Notes: generated by a model from the letters alone, not told the origin. Positions 1 to 12,567 are shown, counted from the stretch's first letter. The stretch: DNA of 64,000 nucleotides from Cymbidium sinense (GCA_021442155.1 CM038216.1:86462945-86526944), one strand, 5' to 3'. Made by a program: numbers and translations.

Positions 1-480
1 CAAACTGATCAAGAAGAACAAAAAAAAAGTCATAAGAGGTTTCGGCCATGCAAAAAAAAAAAAAAAGAGAGACACACACACACTCTCAAAAAAAAAGAAA
101 AGCAGAGCTCTCATACACCTTCCCACACCAAAATAGAAGCAAAACAAAACCTCCCCTTCTCTCCAAGTGCTCTCAACCATTGGGAACACCAAAACTAAAA
201 ATTCAATCTAAAAGCTTGGGCAAGAGATCAACCCACAAGGAATTAGCTCAATTCTTCCGGAGCAGGACTTTCCTTTGAAGTAACAAAGCTATTGGAATTA
301 AGTCTAAACTCCCTAAATGAGGGTATGCCAACCCCTCCTTTTATTTAAAGCTTTCGGCCTTGATCATTTCCATACAAGGGTTGTTCTCCAGTGAGATCAA
401 GCCATATGGATTGAAAGAGAATCTTTCAACGATCATGTAGCACTTTAAATCATCCAATTTGGTTGCGTAGATCAAAAGTT
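1..480 (-). promoter_or_regulatory. Possible promoter/leader region (retroelement LTR or gene 5' end), truncated by window edge
   Basis: Read on the minus strand this stretch has a TATA-like CTTTAAATAAAAGG (around 338-351), followed by mixed-composition sequence rich in short purine and pyrimidine runs, as in a plant leader or LTR. No protein is recognisable. The plus-strand frame at 48-278 is driven by an A-run and Lys-rich low-complexity sequence and is not supported as a gene. Promoter assignment is inference from composition only. Confidence 0.2.
48..93. repeat. Low-complexity A-run with GA/CA microsatellite
   Basis: A run of about 13 A is followed by short GA and CA dinucleotide tracts and a second A-run. 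Simple sequence seen directly. Confidence 0.7.
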
Positions 481-780
481 ATTAGCAAAACAAGTTGGAC
501 GGTCCTCGGCTCCCGCAGAGATCGGGAGAGATGAAATCAGTACCGTCTGCTTCTTTTAAAAAGAGAGGGATGGTCTAGATCTAGGCTATTAATTCTGATT
601 AAATCACTTTAGGAATCATGGGAATAATAGACCGTCTACGATCGGATGACCTCAATGTCTGGGGATCGAGCGTGACCGCTCTTGATCATCGTAGCGGGAT
701 CATCAGGGACTATCCGATCTTTGATCGGACGGTCAAAAGCTAATACCGATCATTTTAGTTAAAATGCGTGGGACCCATAA
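481..780. other. GC-richer segment with GATCGGACGG-type motifs
   Basis: This is a distinctly GC-richer island in an AT-rich flank. It contains repeated GATC/GGACGG words and a perfect short hairpin, TCCGATC-TTT-GATCGGA, at 713-729. A segment of similar vocabulary (ATCGGACGG, GATCTAG, AGGATTAAATCAG) occurs in the opposite orientation at about 54.82-55.08 kb. It may be part of a repeated element such as an LTR. No coding content was seen. Confidence 0.35.
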
Positions 781-2400
781 CTTAAAAACCGTTAAAAAAA
801 TCGTTAAGCAACGATTTAATTAATTTAAAAAATTTTTAGAAAACTTCAAAATATCATAACAAATCAAAGAGAAATCATAAAAATATAAATAAAAGCTCTA
901 TGGATTCATCTTGATGAGAGGAATCCACTGAAATTAAAACCCCAATTTTTTATTAGATGAGGTTTTTTAATTTAGGTTTAATTGGAACAAATTAAACCTT
1001 AATTACTCTTAAATGAAAAAATCAATTAATTTGAAACTTTGGGAAATGTAATTAAGCTTAAAACATACCTTAGGTAAATTTTTTGGGGATTTAATTCTCT
1101 GAAATAAAATGAAATTAAAATTTTTATGTGAGTTAACCCTAAATTAAATAAATTAATTACCCTTTAATAAAATAATTATAAAATTTTAATTTAATAATCT
1201 TAAATCAAAATAATGAACATCAGAATGATAATTTAACTTAATTAATTAAACTTAATATGAACTTAATCAATTTAATTTGATAATTAAAAGAATAAAATAA
1301 TTCAATTAAATTACTTGAACTTAATTAAATCATAATAAATCAACCAGTTAACCGAAAATTATGAATAAACCCTCATTGGAAAGATATTTCAGTGTAGAAT
1401 ATGTAAAAAATAAAATTTCTTAATTAATCTTAATAAATTAATCTTAATATAGGTTTTAATGAAATAATTAAAACCTTAATTACACCCTAATTACATTCTA
1501 ATTAAAATAAAACTTTAGGAACATAAAATTGGCATGTAACCTCACTTGTCATAATTATCTGAAACTAAATTGGTTTATAAATTTGGAATTCTTGAATTTC
1601 CAAATCTCTAGGTCAATTTGAACTAAATAATAATTAAGAATAATCATTAATTCATTGGATTAACAACTAAATTGAACTAAACTGAAATAAACATCATAAA
1701 TACTTGGGGTAATTCATCAAAACTTCCCAAGTCAAAGAATCAATCAAATAACAAAGTTTTAAGAAAATTAATGCTGAAATAATTTGAACAACTTAGTTAA
1801 ACTTAATAAAATCACTTATCTTTAATGAATTTAAATAATAAACTTAAAACTTTAATCAAATCGAGATAAAGTAATTAACCTAAGTATTTTGGGTTAAGAA
1901 TAATTCTTGAACAATCCTAAGATATTAATTCATATTAAATGACTTAAAATTTAAGCTTATTTAATATCTTAAGTTAAATTAGATGAAATCAAACTTAAAT
2001 CAAACAGTTAAATTAACATATGACAAATCAAATGAAATCCATATAGCAATTTTAACGCATGAAATAAATTAAATCAAACAAACAGCAATTCAAATAAATG
2101 AGATAACATAAATCCAAACATAAAATAAAATCAAAGGATTAATTAAAATACTTAAGGATTTTAGTTAGACTTTGAAACCTCATTAGGATTTAGGATGTAG
2201 AATAAGTGAGTTTCACTAAAATGAAATTCATTCTATTTCACATTCATAAAACCTATACAACTTTAACCACATAGAATGAACATAAAATATGAATTAAATC
2301 ATTAAATCATTTGAATTGAAACCAACCAATGGTAAAAAATTAAAATAATTCAAATTTCAAACTTCAAAACTTAAACTTAAAGGCCTAGCAAAGACTTACC
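781..2400. other. AT-rich non-coding stretch
   Basis: Very AT-rich, dominated by words such as AATTAA, TTAATTAA and AAACTTAA. No open frame of note, no RNA gene and no clear repeat boundary. I see nothing annotatable in it. Confidence 0.5.
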
Positions 2401-4359
2401 ACACAAACCCCACTATTACACACACTAGATTATTTAGGTCACGGACCCTAGATCTAGGTTAGATCGTTCTATGATTTTCTTTTAATCTCCTGTGATATGT
2501 TGTGATGTGCTTCACATGTATGTGTGGTGTATTGCTTTAGACTGGATGCCTAAGCTTGTTTGTTCGTTAAATTGGATGTTAGGGCATTCTTTCTAGATTT
2601 AACATTATTTTCTATAGGGGACTGTGTTAAAGGGATCGCTATAATAAATAAATCATAAAATTATCGTTTGCTTGAAGGTGCTAAAAATCCCTTAACATAG
2701 TCCATGGCGCTTGGGCAACTAATACTAAGCCCATATGCTTGGAAAATATAAAGCGCTTGTCTTTGTGTGTATTTCCTAACATCTGTTTGAGACTTAGGAT
2801 TTTCTTTAAATTTTAAATGTAAATTTGAGCTTAGAATTAGGTTAGGATCTATGGGGTTAGGATTAGCGAGGAGGTGACCCAACGGAGATGTGCAGTGGTC
2901 CCTCCTGGAGCGATGGATGTCCACGAAGAAGACTTTCTGAAAGAAAACTTGTAGTTCTAAGCGGGTTTTATAAGAGAACTTCACGATTTTTCTTTCTTAG
3001 GGGTGTCTTTCTAACCTTTTTCTTATATAATTTAATTTAGTTTGATTTATTTTGGGTGCACAATAGAAATAGCATACTTTTCTTAGGTTTCTTTCTGTGC
3101 TATGTTTGTGCTGTGATGTATGCCTAGACGTAGGGTCATAGGATAAACTAAATTTTCTACCCAATTAAATCAACTGAAACATAAAAATAAATACAATTCA
3201 TAATCTTCATATAAAAGCCTAGGTATTAAAATAAGATAAAATACATAGTAACCCCTTAACTGGATGTCATGCATAATCATGTTGTTTCACTCTTGATTAA
3301 TGAAGGAATTCCATCTTTACCTAGGCTTGACCTTTGAGAGCCTATGATGGAATTCTTCTATTTTGATTTGGCCCATGATCTTTTTCTAATTGCATGCATT
3401 AGGCATAAATTGTATATTTATGGCCTAAATGAATCGTGAGTCAAAAATTATTAAAATCTAAAAAATGTGCATTAGTTATATGCATCTTCATACCCTACAT
3501 GATCTTAGGGATTAGGGAGTAAGTCTAGGTTCATAGATTTCTTTCCTAAAATTGCAACAACCTAGCCATCTTGCATTCATATGATTTAGTCTCATGGTTT
3601 TAAAATGCGATTAGGTGGTGTTAGCTGGCAGCCTTCTCCAGGAAGGTTGTAAGTCCAGAAAAGTCGAGTGAGGTTATTCCCTTTGGAGTGGACCAATGAT
3701 TCCCAAGAATAGAATTAGATTAGAACATCGACTTGTGTTAGAAGCTGATTTACGACATCCTTTTAGTAATAAGTCTTCAACCCTAGGCATTTTCTTATTG
3801 GTGCTAGAATCTAAGTCCTAGATTTCTAAGAAAATGATAACTTGAAATCTAAAATTAAATCCCAAATTTGAAACCCAATCATAAGATAGATGAAATGTCT
3901 ACTGGGTATCTCAGTAGCAATAGACATTTCCTACTCTTTTCCATTTGACTCTTAAAAATAACTCTCTCTAATTTGGACCTCTCCCAATTGAATTTCCAAA
4001 AATCAATCCTTTGAAAGCTACCATAGTAGTCTTTAGGAATAACCACTTATTTCTTTAATCGAGAGTATTCTTAAGAAGAGACCCTTCTTAAGATGTAATT
4101 AACTATAGAGGCTTACCTTTATAGGGAACCATGATCCCAGGATAAATTTGACCTTGTTCTACTTTTCCATGTAGTTCAAGGGAAAATACTCTGGTACACA
4201 AAAGTCCCATTAGCCTTAGAAGTCTTTTATTGAAATGATTGAATCCATTTTAGGAGAGCATGTTTATCTTTCAAGATAATATGTTTATTCCTTAATGACA
4301 TATTTGATCACCTAAATAAAATATTCCTAAACTCTATATGGTGTCATTTCTTTTCTCTA
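2401..4359. other. Non-repetitive flank without a recognisable gene
   Basis: Mixed AT-rich sequence. The longest frame is 2661-2984 on the minus strand (107 codons). Its translation has no motif I recognise, no Gly-rich or retroelement signature, and no supporting neighbour, so I do not call it a gene. Decayed retroelement sequence is possible. Confidence 0.4.
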
Positions 4360-5700
4360 TTCTAGAAAGAAAAAGAAAACCAACAGCCTACATGCTTTCT
4401 TTCCATATTGATCATTGCACACTGACTGACACCTTAGGTTGGTTGGTTATCACTATGCTGATGGATACACCAATCATGCTGACGAATACACCATAGGTTA
4501 GTTGGTTCTCACACTTTAGGATAAACCACTCATGGTAGATGTAAGTCTGCTACACTTTCTCCTTGAGTTGGCCACTGTACACCTATAAGCTTTCTTTTTT
4601 AGGGCTCAGGATAATGCCCCTAGCAGCACCTCCCCTGCACTATATTTGGATCACGTCCTCTGTGACCCCATTTAGACATTACATGGGTTACTATTGGTTT
4701 AGAAAGTTCCACTTTCTTAGTAACCACCCTTGTGGTTGGAGAATCCATCTTATGGATATGTAGATTCTCCCATGGTCCAGTAAATCTGAGATAGGTCAAG
4801 GCAAACATAGCCCCTTCTCAGTGTGGTCCCTCGCACAACAGGGTCCACATAAACATATAAATAAAATATATATTCACTTATGGATTAGCAGGACACCCTT
4901 AGAGGTATCTTTTCCCAAGTAGGCATTTTATCTTTATGGCAGTGTCAACAAAAACTCCCTATAGGTATCTTCTGACTACTCTTGAGTTGATATAAGTTCC
5001 CAGTGACGTTCACTCAGTAGTCGCCCCTAAGTTAGGTTTGATTTATTGTGATACCAACAGGTCATCCCAACGGCTGTTCCCTGCTTTAGAAGATGTATGT
5101 TTGTTATGCCTTCTTCCTAGCATAGCCATTGCGCATTGAAAGGAAACCCCTTAGGCTGGCTAGCTCTACCCCACGACTAGTACACTATTCCTTTGGATTT
5201 GTAAATTTGCGATAGGACAAGTCTGATATAGCCCCTTCTCAGTGGGTCCATCACATACCGACTTGGTCAAAAAATTAAATCTATCAAATTTGATTGAGCT
5301 CACATCCCCAGTAGATATGCCCTCAATTTGAAATCAAACTAAACCAACAAACCATATCAGATCACATGAATTTAATATAAAATTAATCTTGGCTACTTTT
5401 GAGTTGACATAAGTCCCCAGCGGCATTTACTCATTAGTCCGCCTAGGTCAGGTTTGATTTATTGTGCATCCAATTGGTCACCTTAATGGTTGTTTCTTTC
5501 TTTGGAAGATGTAAGTCTGCTATGCCTTCTTCCTAGCACATCTGTTGCACATCGAAAGGAAACCCTTTAGGTTGGCTAGCTCTACCCCACAACAGGTAGA
5601 CTATCCCTTTAGATTTGTAAACTTGAGGTCGGTCAAGGCTTATATAGCCCCATCTCAGTGGGTCCAATGCACGCCGATAGGGTCCATATGTTAACTCAAA
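4360..5700 (+). repeat. Degenerate tandem repeat, about 420-bp unit, 2 full copies plus 1 partial
   Basis: A block ending in TATAGCCCCTTCTCAGTG is found at about 4,808, 5,230 and 5,644. Two longer copies align across most of their length (about 4,970-5,270 and 5,390-5,690). They share GAGTTGAYATAAGT near the start, AGGTTTGATTTATTGTG, then TATGCCTTCTTCCTAGCA, GGCTAGCTCTACCCCAC and the terminal block. A partial first copy lies at about 4,380-4,860. The frames at 4563-4763 (+) and 4620-4808 (-) fall inside the repeat and are not supported as genes. Origin unknown; it could be a decayed LTR-element region. Confidence 0.6.
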
Positions 5701-6290
5701 TTAAATTAAACCCAATCTTATTTTCCCCAGTGGAGTTAAATCATACCCTTCTCCCTAGTGTAGCCCCAAATCATTTTTAAATAAGTCAAGCAAACAAATC
5801 AAACTCAAAACCAACCTCCCTAGCCAAATTAAACCAACTCCCTAGTAGAGTATAAATCAATGAAATCTAATCAAACTCTTATTTCCAGTGGATACATCCC
5901 CAAATAAATCTTTGTAATCAAACTCAAATCCCAATCCCTAGCAAATAGCCTGAACTTACTTACCCAATCCCCAGCGGACTCGACCTCATATCTCTAGCAG
6001 ATATGCCTCCACATCATTTAAAATAAAATAAATTAATGTCGATTTGATCTTAATCCTCGGTGGATTATAGATTCTTATCCCCAGTAGATCTTCTTTCCAC
6101 AAATCATATAATCAAATCAAATTTAAACCTTATCCCCAACAGATTTTTTTCTATGCCCTCGGTATAGACCCTTCACATGTCATCTCTATTGCTTGTATGA
6201 TCCCCTAGCAGATCTCCCTCCATGTCCTTGACATGGAATTCTCATCAAATCTTATTTCTTCTCTTATGCACACCTTTAATACCTCGACCA
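5700..6290 (+). repeat. Cluster of short CCCCAG(Y)RGA-type motifs
   Basis: At least ten variants of a short motif (TCCCCAGTGGAG, CCCTAGTAGAG, TCCCCAGCGGAC, TCCCCAGTAGAT, CCCTAGCAGATC and similar) occur at irregular spacing of about 30-80 bp in AT-rich spacers. The motif resembles the CCCCAGTGGAGTCGCC-like phrase common in plant retroelement-derived sequence; that link is recollection and not a demonstrated match. Confidence 0.4.
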
Positions 6291-6299
6291 AAAGCCTAA

Positions 6300-7335
6300 C
6301 AATGTATTCATTAAAATTACATCATCTTAACATTGTAATCAACATTTTATGATTTGTGATGGTGCAAGCTCAAACTAACTATACAATATCATGCTAAACA
6401 TATTATAGTGTGAATTAACACACTATATTACAATATAATATATGATGTTATATTATAAAATTTGGTTGAAAAATGAACATTTATTTTGGATGCAAAATTC
6501 CATTATTTTGATTAAATGATGCACCATAACACACCCCCAATGATGTTCCCTAAAGTTTACCTTAAATTTGGCCAAATCCCATCATATCAGCCTATAAATC
6601 TATATTTTTATAAAATATACCAGTACAAACTCTACTACATCATACTATAACAGACTAAAATATACTAAACAATAAGTAGCAATACACAATAGTATGCTAT
6701 AATGCATGACACTACATTATGTTACGACATCCTCTATTATAATACACTACAACATATTATATTATATTATATTGTATATCACATCACAATGGATTGCTTA
6801 AGATAATAAATCATAAAATTAGTTTAAATAAATAATAACTATATATTTTAGTCGTACCACTTACATATTTTAAATTGAAATAATAAATTATGATGCCATG
6901 CTCAATCTATTATGAATTTGGCCAAATTCCACCATTTTAAAGTTTAAATCAACATTTTTATAAATAATGCTAGTGTAGGCTTGATAGAATGATTATAAAT
7001 ACTAAAATAATTTTGAAATGCACATAACAATATATTATGATATATTATTGTATACTTTATTGCAACATATAATATTTATTTTGAACATAAAATTTTACTT
7101 TTCAGACTATAAGTGGTGTAGCACACCTTTGGTACTACAACATAATTCCCACTTCAAATTTAACCAAATTCATCATCTAATTTATTAAATCAATATTTTT
7201 ATAATTTATATTAATATAAACTATAGGACACAATACCATAATATAATAAAACATTTTAAAACATCTTATAACATCCAAAAACACATCACTACATGCTCAA
7301 ATATATGATTATGCTTTATATTATAATATATGTTA
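6300..7335 (+). repeat. AT-rich degenerate tandem repeat, about 250-350-bp unit
   Basis: A recurring core (AATTTGGCCAAATTC, then TAAATCAACATTTTTATAA, then a stretch rich in TATTATA and CATACTA words) appears around 6,330, 6,590, 6,945 and 7,185. Copies are strongly diverged. It abuts the start of the telomere-like array at about 7,340. Confidence 0.4.
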
Positions 7336-7794
7336 TTATAATTTGATTTAGGGTTAGGGTATAGGGTATTCAAATCTATAATAGTCAAGGGAAAGTCTCT
7401 TGATGACATTTTCTTTAGCTACCATAACTATGTTAGGATTAGGTCATTCTTTAGATCTACTCCCAATGACATCTTTATTCAAGGTTTAGGGTTAGTTTAG
7501 GATTTAGGGTTTAGGGTTAATTTTGGGTTTAGGATTTAGGGTTAGTTTAGGGTTTAGGGTTGCAAGTTTAGAGTTTAGGGTTTATGGCTATAGGGTTTAG
7601 AATTTAGAGCTTTAGGGTGATTTAGGTGGGTTTGATTTAGGGTTTAGGGTTTATATTTAGGGCTTAGGGTTTGGTTTAAGGGTTTAGGGTTTAGATATTG
7701 TAGGGTTTAGGGTTTAGGATTTAGGTTTTATGTTTAGGGTTTATGTTTTAGTTTAGGATTTAGGGTTTAGGGTTTAGGGTTTAAAGGTTTTTTT

Positions 7795-8273
7795 TAACAG
7801 GGAACAAATTCAAATTCAACATTTCTTCTTTTCAATTTCATTAACCAAGAAGCACCCCAAGTTTCTAAGGCATAAGCGAGACATAGATAGAAAATGAGCA
7901 CACATAGAGCAAATAAATAGCCCTACATAAGTAGAACCGTCCTTACCGTAAAGGCACCATTTTATAAGTAGCAGATCAGGTCGGGCATTCTTCTATTTCT
8001 CTTATTCCCATCAGAACCACCCCTACCTCTCGAGTGGCGATATCCACCATGATATCCTAGATCTCTCCCTCCACCACTACCATGACTATAACCTCCATCG
8101 CTCATCCTTCCACCGTAACCACCACTGCTCCGACCACCACCTCCATATCCACCAGCACCTCCAAAACCCCCACCACCACTATACTAACCGTCGCCTCTAC
8201 CTTCACCACCACTACTACATCTAGACTAAGCCTAGTTGATGGTGATGTTTCTATCATCAAGCTTCTACCCATT
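7795..8273 (-). pseudogene. GRP copy A: glycine-rich RNA-binding protein, 3' part (pseudogene)
   Basis: On the minus strand the frame from 8,273 reads NG-stop-KLD-DRNITIN, the conserved end of the RRM in plant GRP7/GRP8-like proteins, with the usual Q codons of NQAQ turned into stops. A Gly-rich tail with GGYGG and SGGYGG blocks follows, then GGSDGN at about 8,010. The usual GNWRN end has Trp replaced by Lys and the normal stop lost. The shared 3'-UTR continues to a T-run (A-run in sense) at about 7,795. An AG sits directly before AATGGG, as at a splice acceptor. The first RRM half is absent. The plus-strand Thr/Ser-rich frame at 8082-8285 is its antisense shadow. Confidence 0.8.
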
Positions 8274-8570
8274 CTTATGGTTTAGGGTTAGTTCAGGGTT
8301 TATGGTTTAGGTTAGTTTAGGATTAATTTAGGGTTTAGGGTTTGGGGTTTAGCTTTTAGGGTTGTAGGTTTTAGGGTTTAGGGTTTAGAGTTTAGGGTTT
8401 AGGGTTTAGAGTTTTAGGGTTTAGGGTTTTAGAGTTTAGGGTTTAGGGTTTAGGTTTAGGTTTAGGGTTTAGGTTTTGAGTTAGGGTTTAGAGTTTAGGG
8501 TTAGGGTTTAGGGTTGTAGGTTTATGGTTTAGGGTCTAGGGTTTAGGATTTTGGGTTTAGGGTTTATTTT

Positions 8571-9628
8571 AAAATTAAATAAACTGGCACATTTATGTTT
8601 TTTTAGTTTATTTAGTTTATTTTCTATTTAATTGAGTTTATTTCATTTTTTATTTTTATTTAGGTTTATTTTTTATTTTTATTTAATTTAGTTTATTTAT
8701 TTTAGGTTTATTTATCTTTTAAGTTCATTTTGGTTTATTTTTTTTAGGTTTAAGTTTTCTTTAGTTTATTTTAGTTTAATTTTTAGGTTTAGGTTTTCTT
8801 TTTTATTTTTAGGTTTAGGTTAGGTTTTTATTTAATTTTTTTAGGTTTAGGATTTAGGTTTTTATTTTAGGTTTATTTTTAAGTTTATTTTAGTTTATTT
8901 TATTTTATTAAGTTTAGGTTTAGGTTTTGGTTTAGTTTATTTTAGGTTTACTTTTAGGTTTATTTATTTTTGTTTAGTTTATTTTAGTTTAGTTTTAGGT
9001 TTATTTTATTTTATTTTTATTTTTATTTTAGGTTTAGGTTTTTTTTTAGTTTAGGATTTAGGTTTAATTTTTTATTATTTTTAGTTTTAGATTTTTTTAT
9101 TTTTTTATTTTTAGGTTTAGGTTTTTATTTATTTATTATTTTATTTTATTTAAGTTTATTAAGTTTATTTTAATTTTAGTTATTATTTATTTTATTTTAG
9201 TTTTATTTTTATCTTATTTTATTTATTTAGTGATTTATTTATCCTGGTTTTAGAGGTAGGTTTTGGGTTTTAGGGTTTAGGGTTTAGGTCCAGGGTTTAT
9301 AGTTTATGGTTTTAGGGTTTAGAGTTTGAGGGGTTTAGGGTTAGGTCAGGTTTAGGGTGTGGTTAGTTTATGGTTTATGGTTTAGGGTGGTTTAGGGAGG
9401 TTTAGGTTTGTGTAGGTTTAGGGTTAGGGTTAAAGTTTAGGGTTTAAGGTTTAGGTTTTAGGGTTTTGGGTTTTGGGTTTTGTGTTAGTTTAGGGTTTAG
9501 GGTTTTTGGTTTTTTAGGGTTTATTTATAGGGTTTAGGGTATAGGATTTAGATTTACTTTTAGGGTTTAAGGTTTAGGGTTTAGGGTTTATGATTTAGGG
9601 TTTTGGGGAGGGCTTTTTTTAAAAAAAA
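8571..9628 (+). repeat. Representative higher-order unit 1 of the telomere-like satellite
   Basis: Starts at the landmark (AAAATTAAATAAACTGGCAC variant), continues with TTTATTTTAGG-rich sequence to about 9,240, then TTTAGGG-rich sequence to the T-run before the next landmark. Length is about 1.06 kb. Confidence 0.65.
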
Positions 9629-10684
9629 TTAAGTAAACCAGTACTTTAGGTTTATTTAGTTTATTTATTACTAATTTAAATTTATTTTTGTTTATTTATT
9701 TAAGTTCCCTTTTTATTTTTATATAGTTTAATTAATTTATTTTAGTTTAGCTTTTTTAATTTACTTTATTTTTTAGGTTTAGCTTCAATTTTTAGTTGGG
9801 TTTTATTTTTATTTTATTTTTTAAGTTTAGTTTTTATTTTTATTTTTATGTTTAGGTTCAGGTTTTTATTTTATTTTTGTTGGATTTTTTTTTAGTTTAG
9901 GTTTAGGTTTATTTTTTGGTTATTTTATTTTATTTAGTTTAGGTTTAGTTCATTTTAAGTTTAGGTTTCGGTTTTATTTATTTTAGTTTAGTTTATTTAA
10001 TTTAGGTTTAGGTTTATTTTATTTTGTTTATTTTTTTTAGGTTTAGGTTTTTTTAGCTTTGTGTTTAAGTTTTATTTTTTATTTATTTTTAGGTTTATTT
10101 TTTAGGTTTTGGTTTTTATTCAAATTTTATTTTATTTTATTTTAGGTTTATTTATTTTTTATATTTATTTTATTTAGGTTTTTTAATTTTAGGTTTATTT
10201 TATTTTAGTTTATTTTATTTTTTTATTATATTTTATTTTAGGTTGGTTAGGTTTTAGTTTTTATTTTATTTTATTTAGGTTAAATTAATTACTTTTAGGT
10301 AGGTTTTAGGTTTTAAGGGTTTATGGTTTAGGCCAAGAGTCATTATGGTTTATGGTTTAGGTTGTGGTGAGTAGGGTTTAGGGATTTGGGTCATTAGGAT
10401 TTATGGTTTAGGGAGGCTTAGGTTTAGGGTTTTGAGAGAGTTTAGTTTAAAGTTAGTTATGGTTTAGCTTTAGAGTGGTTAGTGGATGTTGGGTTTGGGA
10501 GGGAGGTTAGGTTAAGATTTAGGGTTCATGGTTATTAGGTTTGGGTTTTGGTTTAGGTATGGGGTTTAGGGTCAGTAGTTTGGGTTTAGGGTTTAGGGGT
10601 AGTTTTTGGGTTTGTGGGTTTAGGATTTAGGGGTTAAGGGTTTAGGGTTTTTGGTTTAGGGTTTAGGATTTTTTTATTTTTTAA
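9629..10684 (+). repeat. Representative higher-order unit 2 of the telomere-like satellite
   Basis: Same order as the preceding unit: landmark AATTAAGTAAACCAGTA, a TTTATTTTAGG-rich part to about 10,290, then a TTTAGGG-rich part ending in a T-run. About 1.06 kb, head-to-tail with its neighbours. Confidence 0.65.
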
Positions 10685-11788
10685 AAATTATCTAAACTGG
10701 TAGGTTTAGGTCTATGTAGTTTACTTAGTTTATTTATTATTTATTTTAGTTTATTTTATTTTTTCTTTTTATTTAGGTTTATTTTTAATTTTATTTAGTT
10801 TAGTTTATTTATTTTAGGTTTATTTATTTTAGTTTAGGTTTTTATTTCATTTTATTTCTTAGGTTTATGTTTATGTTTGTGTTTATTTTTTTTTAATTTA
10901 GTTTTATTTTTATTTTATTTTTTAGGTTAAGGTTTTATTTTTTATTTTTAGGCTTAGGTTTAGGTTTTTATTTTATTTTTTAGGTTTAGGTTTTAGGTTT
11001 TTAATTTAGGTTTACATTTTTGTTTTATTTTTTAGTTTAGGTTTAGGTTTATTTTTATTTTGTTTTATTTTATTTAGTTTAGGGTTTATGTTTAGTTTTC
11101 ATTAAGTTAAGGTTTATGTTTTATTTATTTTAGTTTAGTTTATTTTAATTTAGATTTGGGTTTATTTTATTTTATTTATTTTAGGTTTATTATTATTTTC
11201 ATTAGGGTTTAGGTTTTATTTTTTATTTATTTTTAGGTTCTATTTTTAGGTTTATTTTTTAGGTTTAGGTTTTCTATTTAGTTTTTATTTTATTTTATTT
11301 TAGGTTTATTTTATTTTTATTTTACATTTAGTTTTTATTTTATTTAGTTTTTATTTTTTATGTTTATTTTATTTTTTAGTTTTGTTTAGGCTTTTATTTA
11401 TTTTATTTTCTTTTAGTTTTTATTTTTTATTTTATTTTATTTTTACATTTAGGTTTAGGTTTTGGTTTAGGTTTTAGTTTAAGCTTTTATTTTATTTTAT
11501 TTATTTATTTTATTTAGATTTTAGGTTTTTTTATTTATTTTATTTTATTTTTTATTTATTTTAGTTAAGTTTTTTTTTAGGTTTTATGATTTAGTATTTT
11601 AGTTTAGGTCGATTTTAGGGTTTAGGATATATGGTTATAGGTTTTAGAGTTTAGGGTTTGGGGTTTAGGGTTGTAGGTTTAGGGTTCAGGTTCAGGGTTT
11701 AGGGTTTATGGTTAGTTTTATGGTTTAAGGTTTAGGGTTAGTGTTTTTTTAAAAATTTTAAAATTTTTTTAATTTTTTTAGTTTTTTT
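10685..11788 (+). repeat. Representative higher-order unit 3 of the telomere-like satellite
   Basis: Landmark variant AATTATCTAAACTGGTAGG, a TTTATTTTAGG-rich part to about 11,590, then a TTTAGGG-rich part to the T-run. About 1.10 kb. Confidence 0.65.
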
Positions 11789-11887
11789 AAATTAAGTAAA
11801 TGGGTCTATTTAGGTTTATTTATTTTATTGTTATTTATTTTAGTTTATTTTGTTTTTTATTTTTTTTATTTAATTTAGTTTATTTCT

Positions 11888-12567
11888 GGAGTGTAATTTT
11901 AGTTATAGAAGTTATAATGGTAGTGTTGTGATAATAGGAGAACAAATCATTAAAAAGAGTGAGCGATTCAGATATTTAGGCTCTATTGTTCAAAATGATG
12001 GTGAAATAGATGGAGATGTTATTAGTAGAATTCAAGTTGGATGGTTGAAGTGGAGGAATGTATCTGGCCTGTTGGGTGATAGAAAAGTGCCGCTTAGACT
12101 TAAGGGAAAATTTTATAAGATGGTGGTCAGACCTACAATGATTTATGGTGCAGAATGTTGGCTAATAAAAGAGGAGCATGATACTAAGTTAAGTGTTGCA
12201 GAGATGAGGATGCTCAGGGTGATGAGTGGCTTTACACTTAGAGATAAAATGCAAAATGTGTATGTTTGATAAGCATTTAGAGTAGCACTAGTGGTAGATA
12301 AAATTAGAGAGAGTGGCTTTAAATGGTTTGGCCATATAAAGCATCAGTTGCCCAATGACCCATTTAGGAGAGTAGATGTGATAGATTTGTCCTATGTTAA
12401 GAAAGGTAGAGTTAGACCTAAAAAAACATGGTTAACATGTATAAAAAATGACCTTAGTATACTTGAATTGAATGAGAATTTGACACATAATAGGACACAA
12501 TGGAGATGAAAGATTCATGTAGCCAACCACACTTAGTGGGATAATGGCTTATTGTTTTTGTTGTTTA
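11888..12567 (+). mobile_element. 5'-truncated RTE-clade LINE fragment, copy 1 (C-terminal end of RT ORF and 3' end)
   Basis: The frame from about 11,888 reads ECNFS, then FRYLGSIVQNDGEI, GWLKWR, LKGKFYKMVVRP, YGAECW and VAEMRMLR. After a stop at 12,268 it resumes as ESGFKWFGHIK, a RGRVRPKKTW-like block and NRTQWR. This is the typical C-terminal region after the RT palm in plant RTE-type LINEs. The fragment ends in TTGTTGTTT near 12,566, matching the short TTG-type tails of RTE elements. RT catalytic motifs and endonuclease are missing, so it is dead. Frames 11928-12269 and 12291-12509 are its two open halves. Its start point is identical to that of the copy at 14.88 kb. Confidence 0.85.

Noticed and set aside
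48..278. 76-codon frame near the left edge
   Set aside because: Lys/Ser/Thr-rich translation driven by A-runs and CA/GA microsatellite; no recognisable motif.
6300..7335. CRISPR-like array
   Set aside because: Repeats are long, diverged and irregular, and the window is plant nuclear DNA.
1..7335. tRNA or other structured RNA gene
   Set aside because: I saw no tRNA-like A/B boxes with a matching acceptor stem in the non-array sequence; by eye this is not exhaustive.
7795..8273. Functional GRP gene with its first exon nearby
   Set aside because: No sequence for the first RRM part (RNP2/RNP1 motifs) was found in the window, and every copy has stops or frameshifts.
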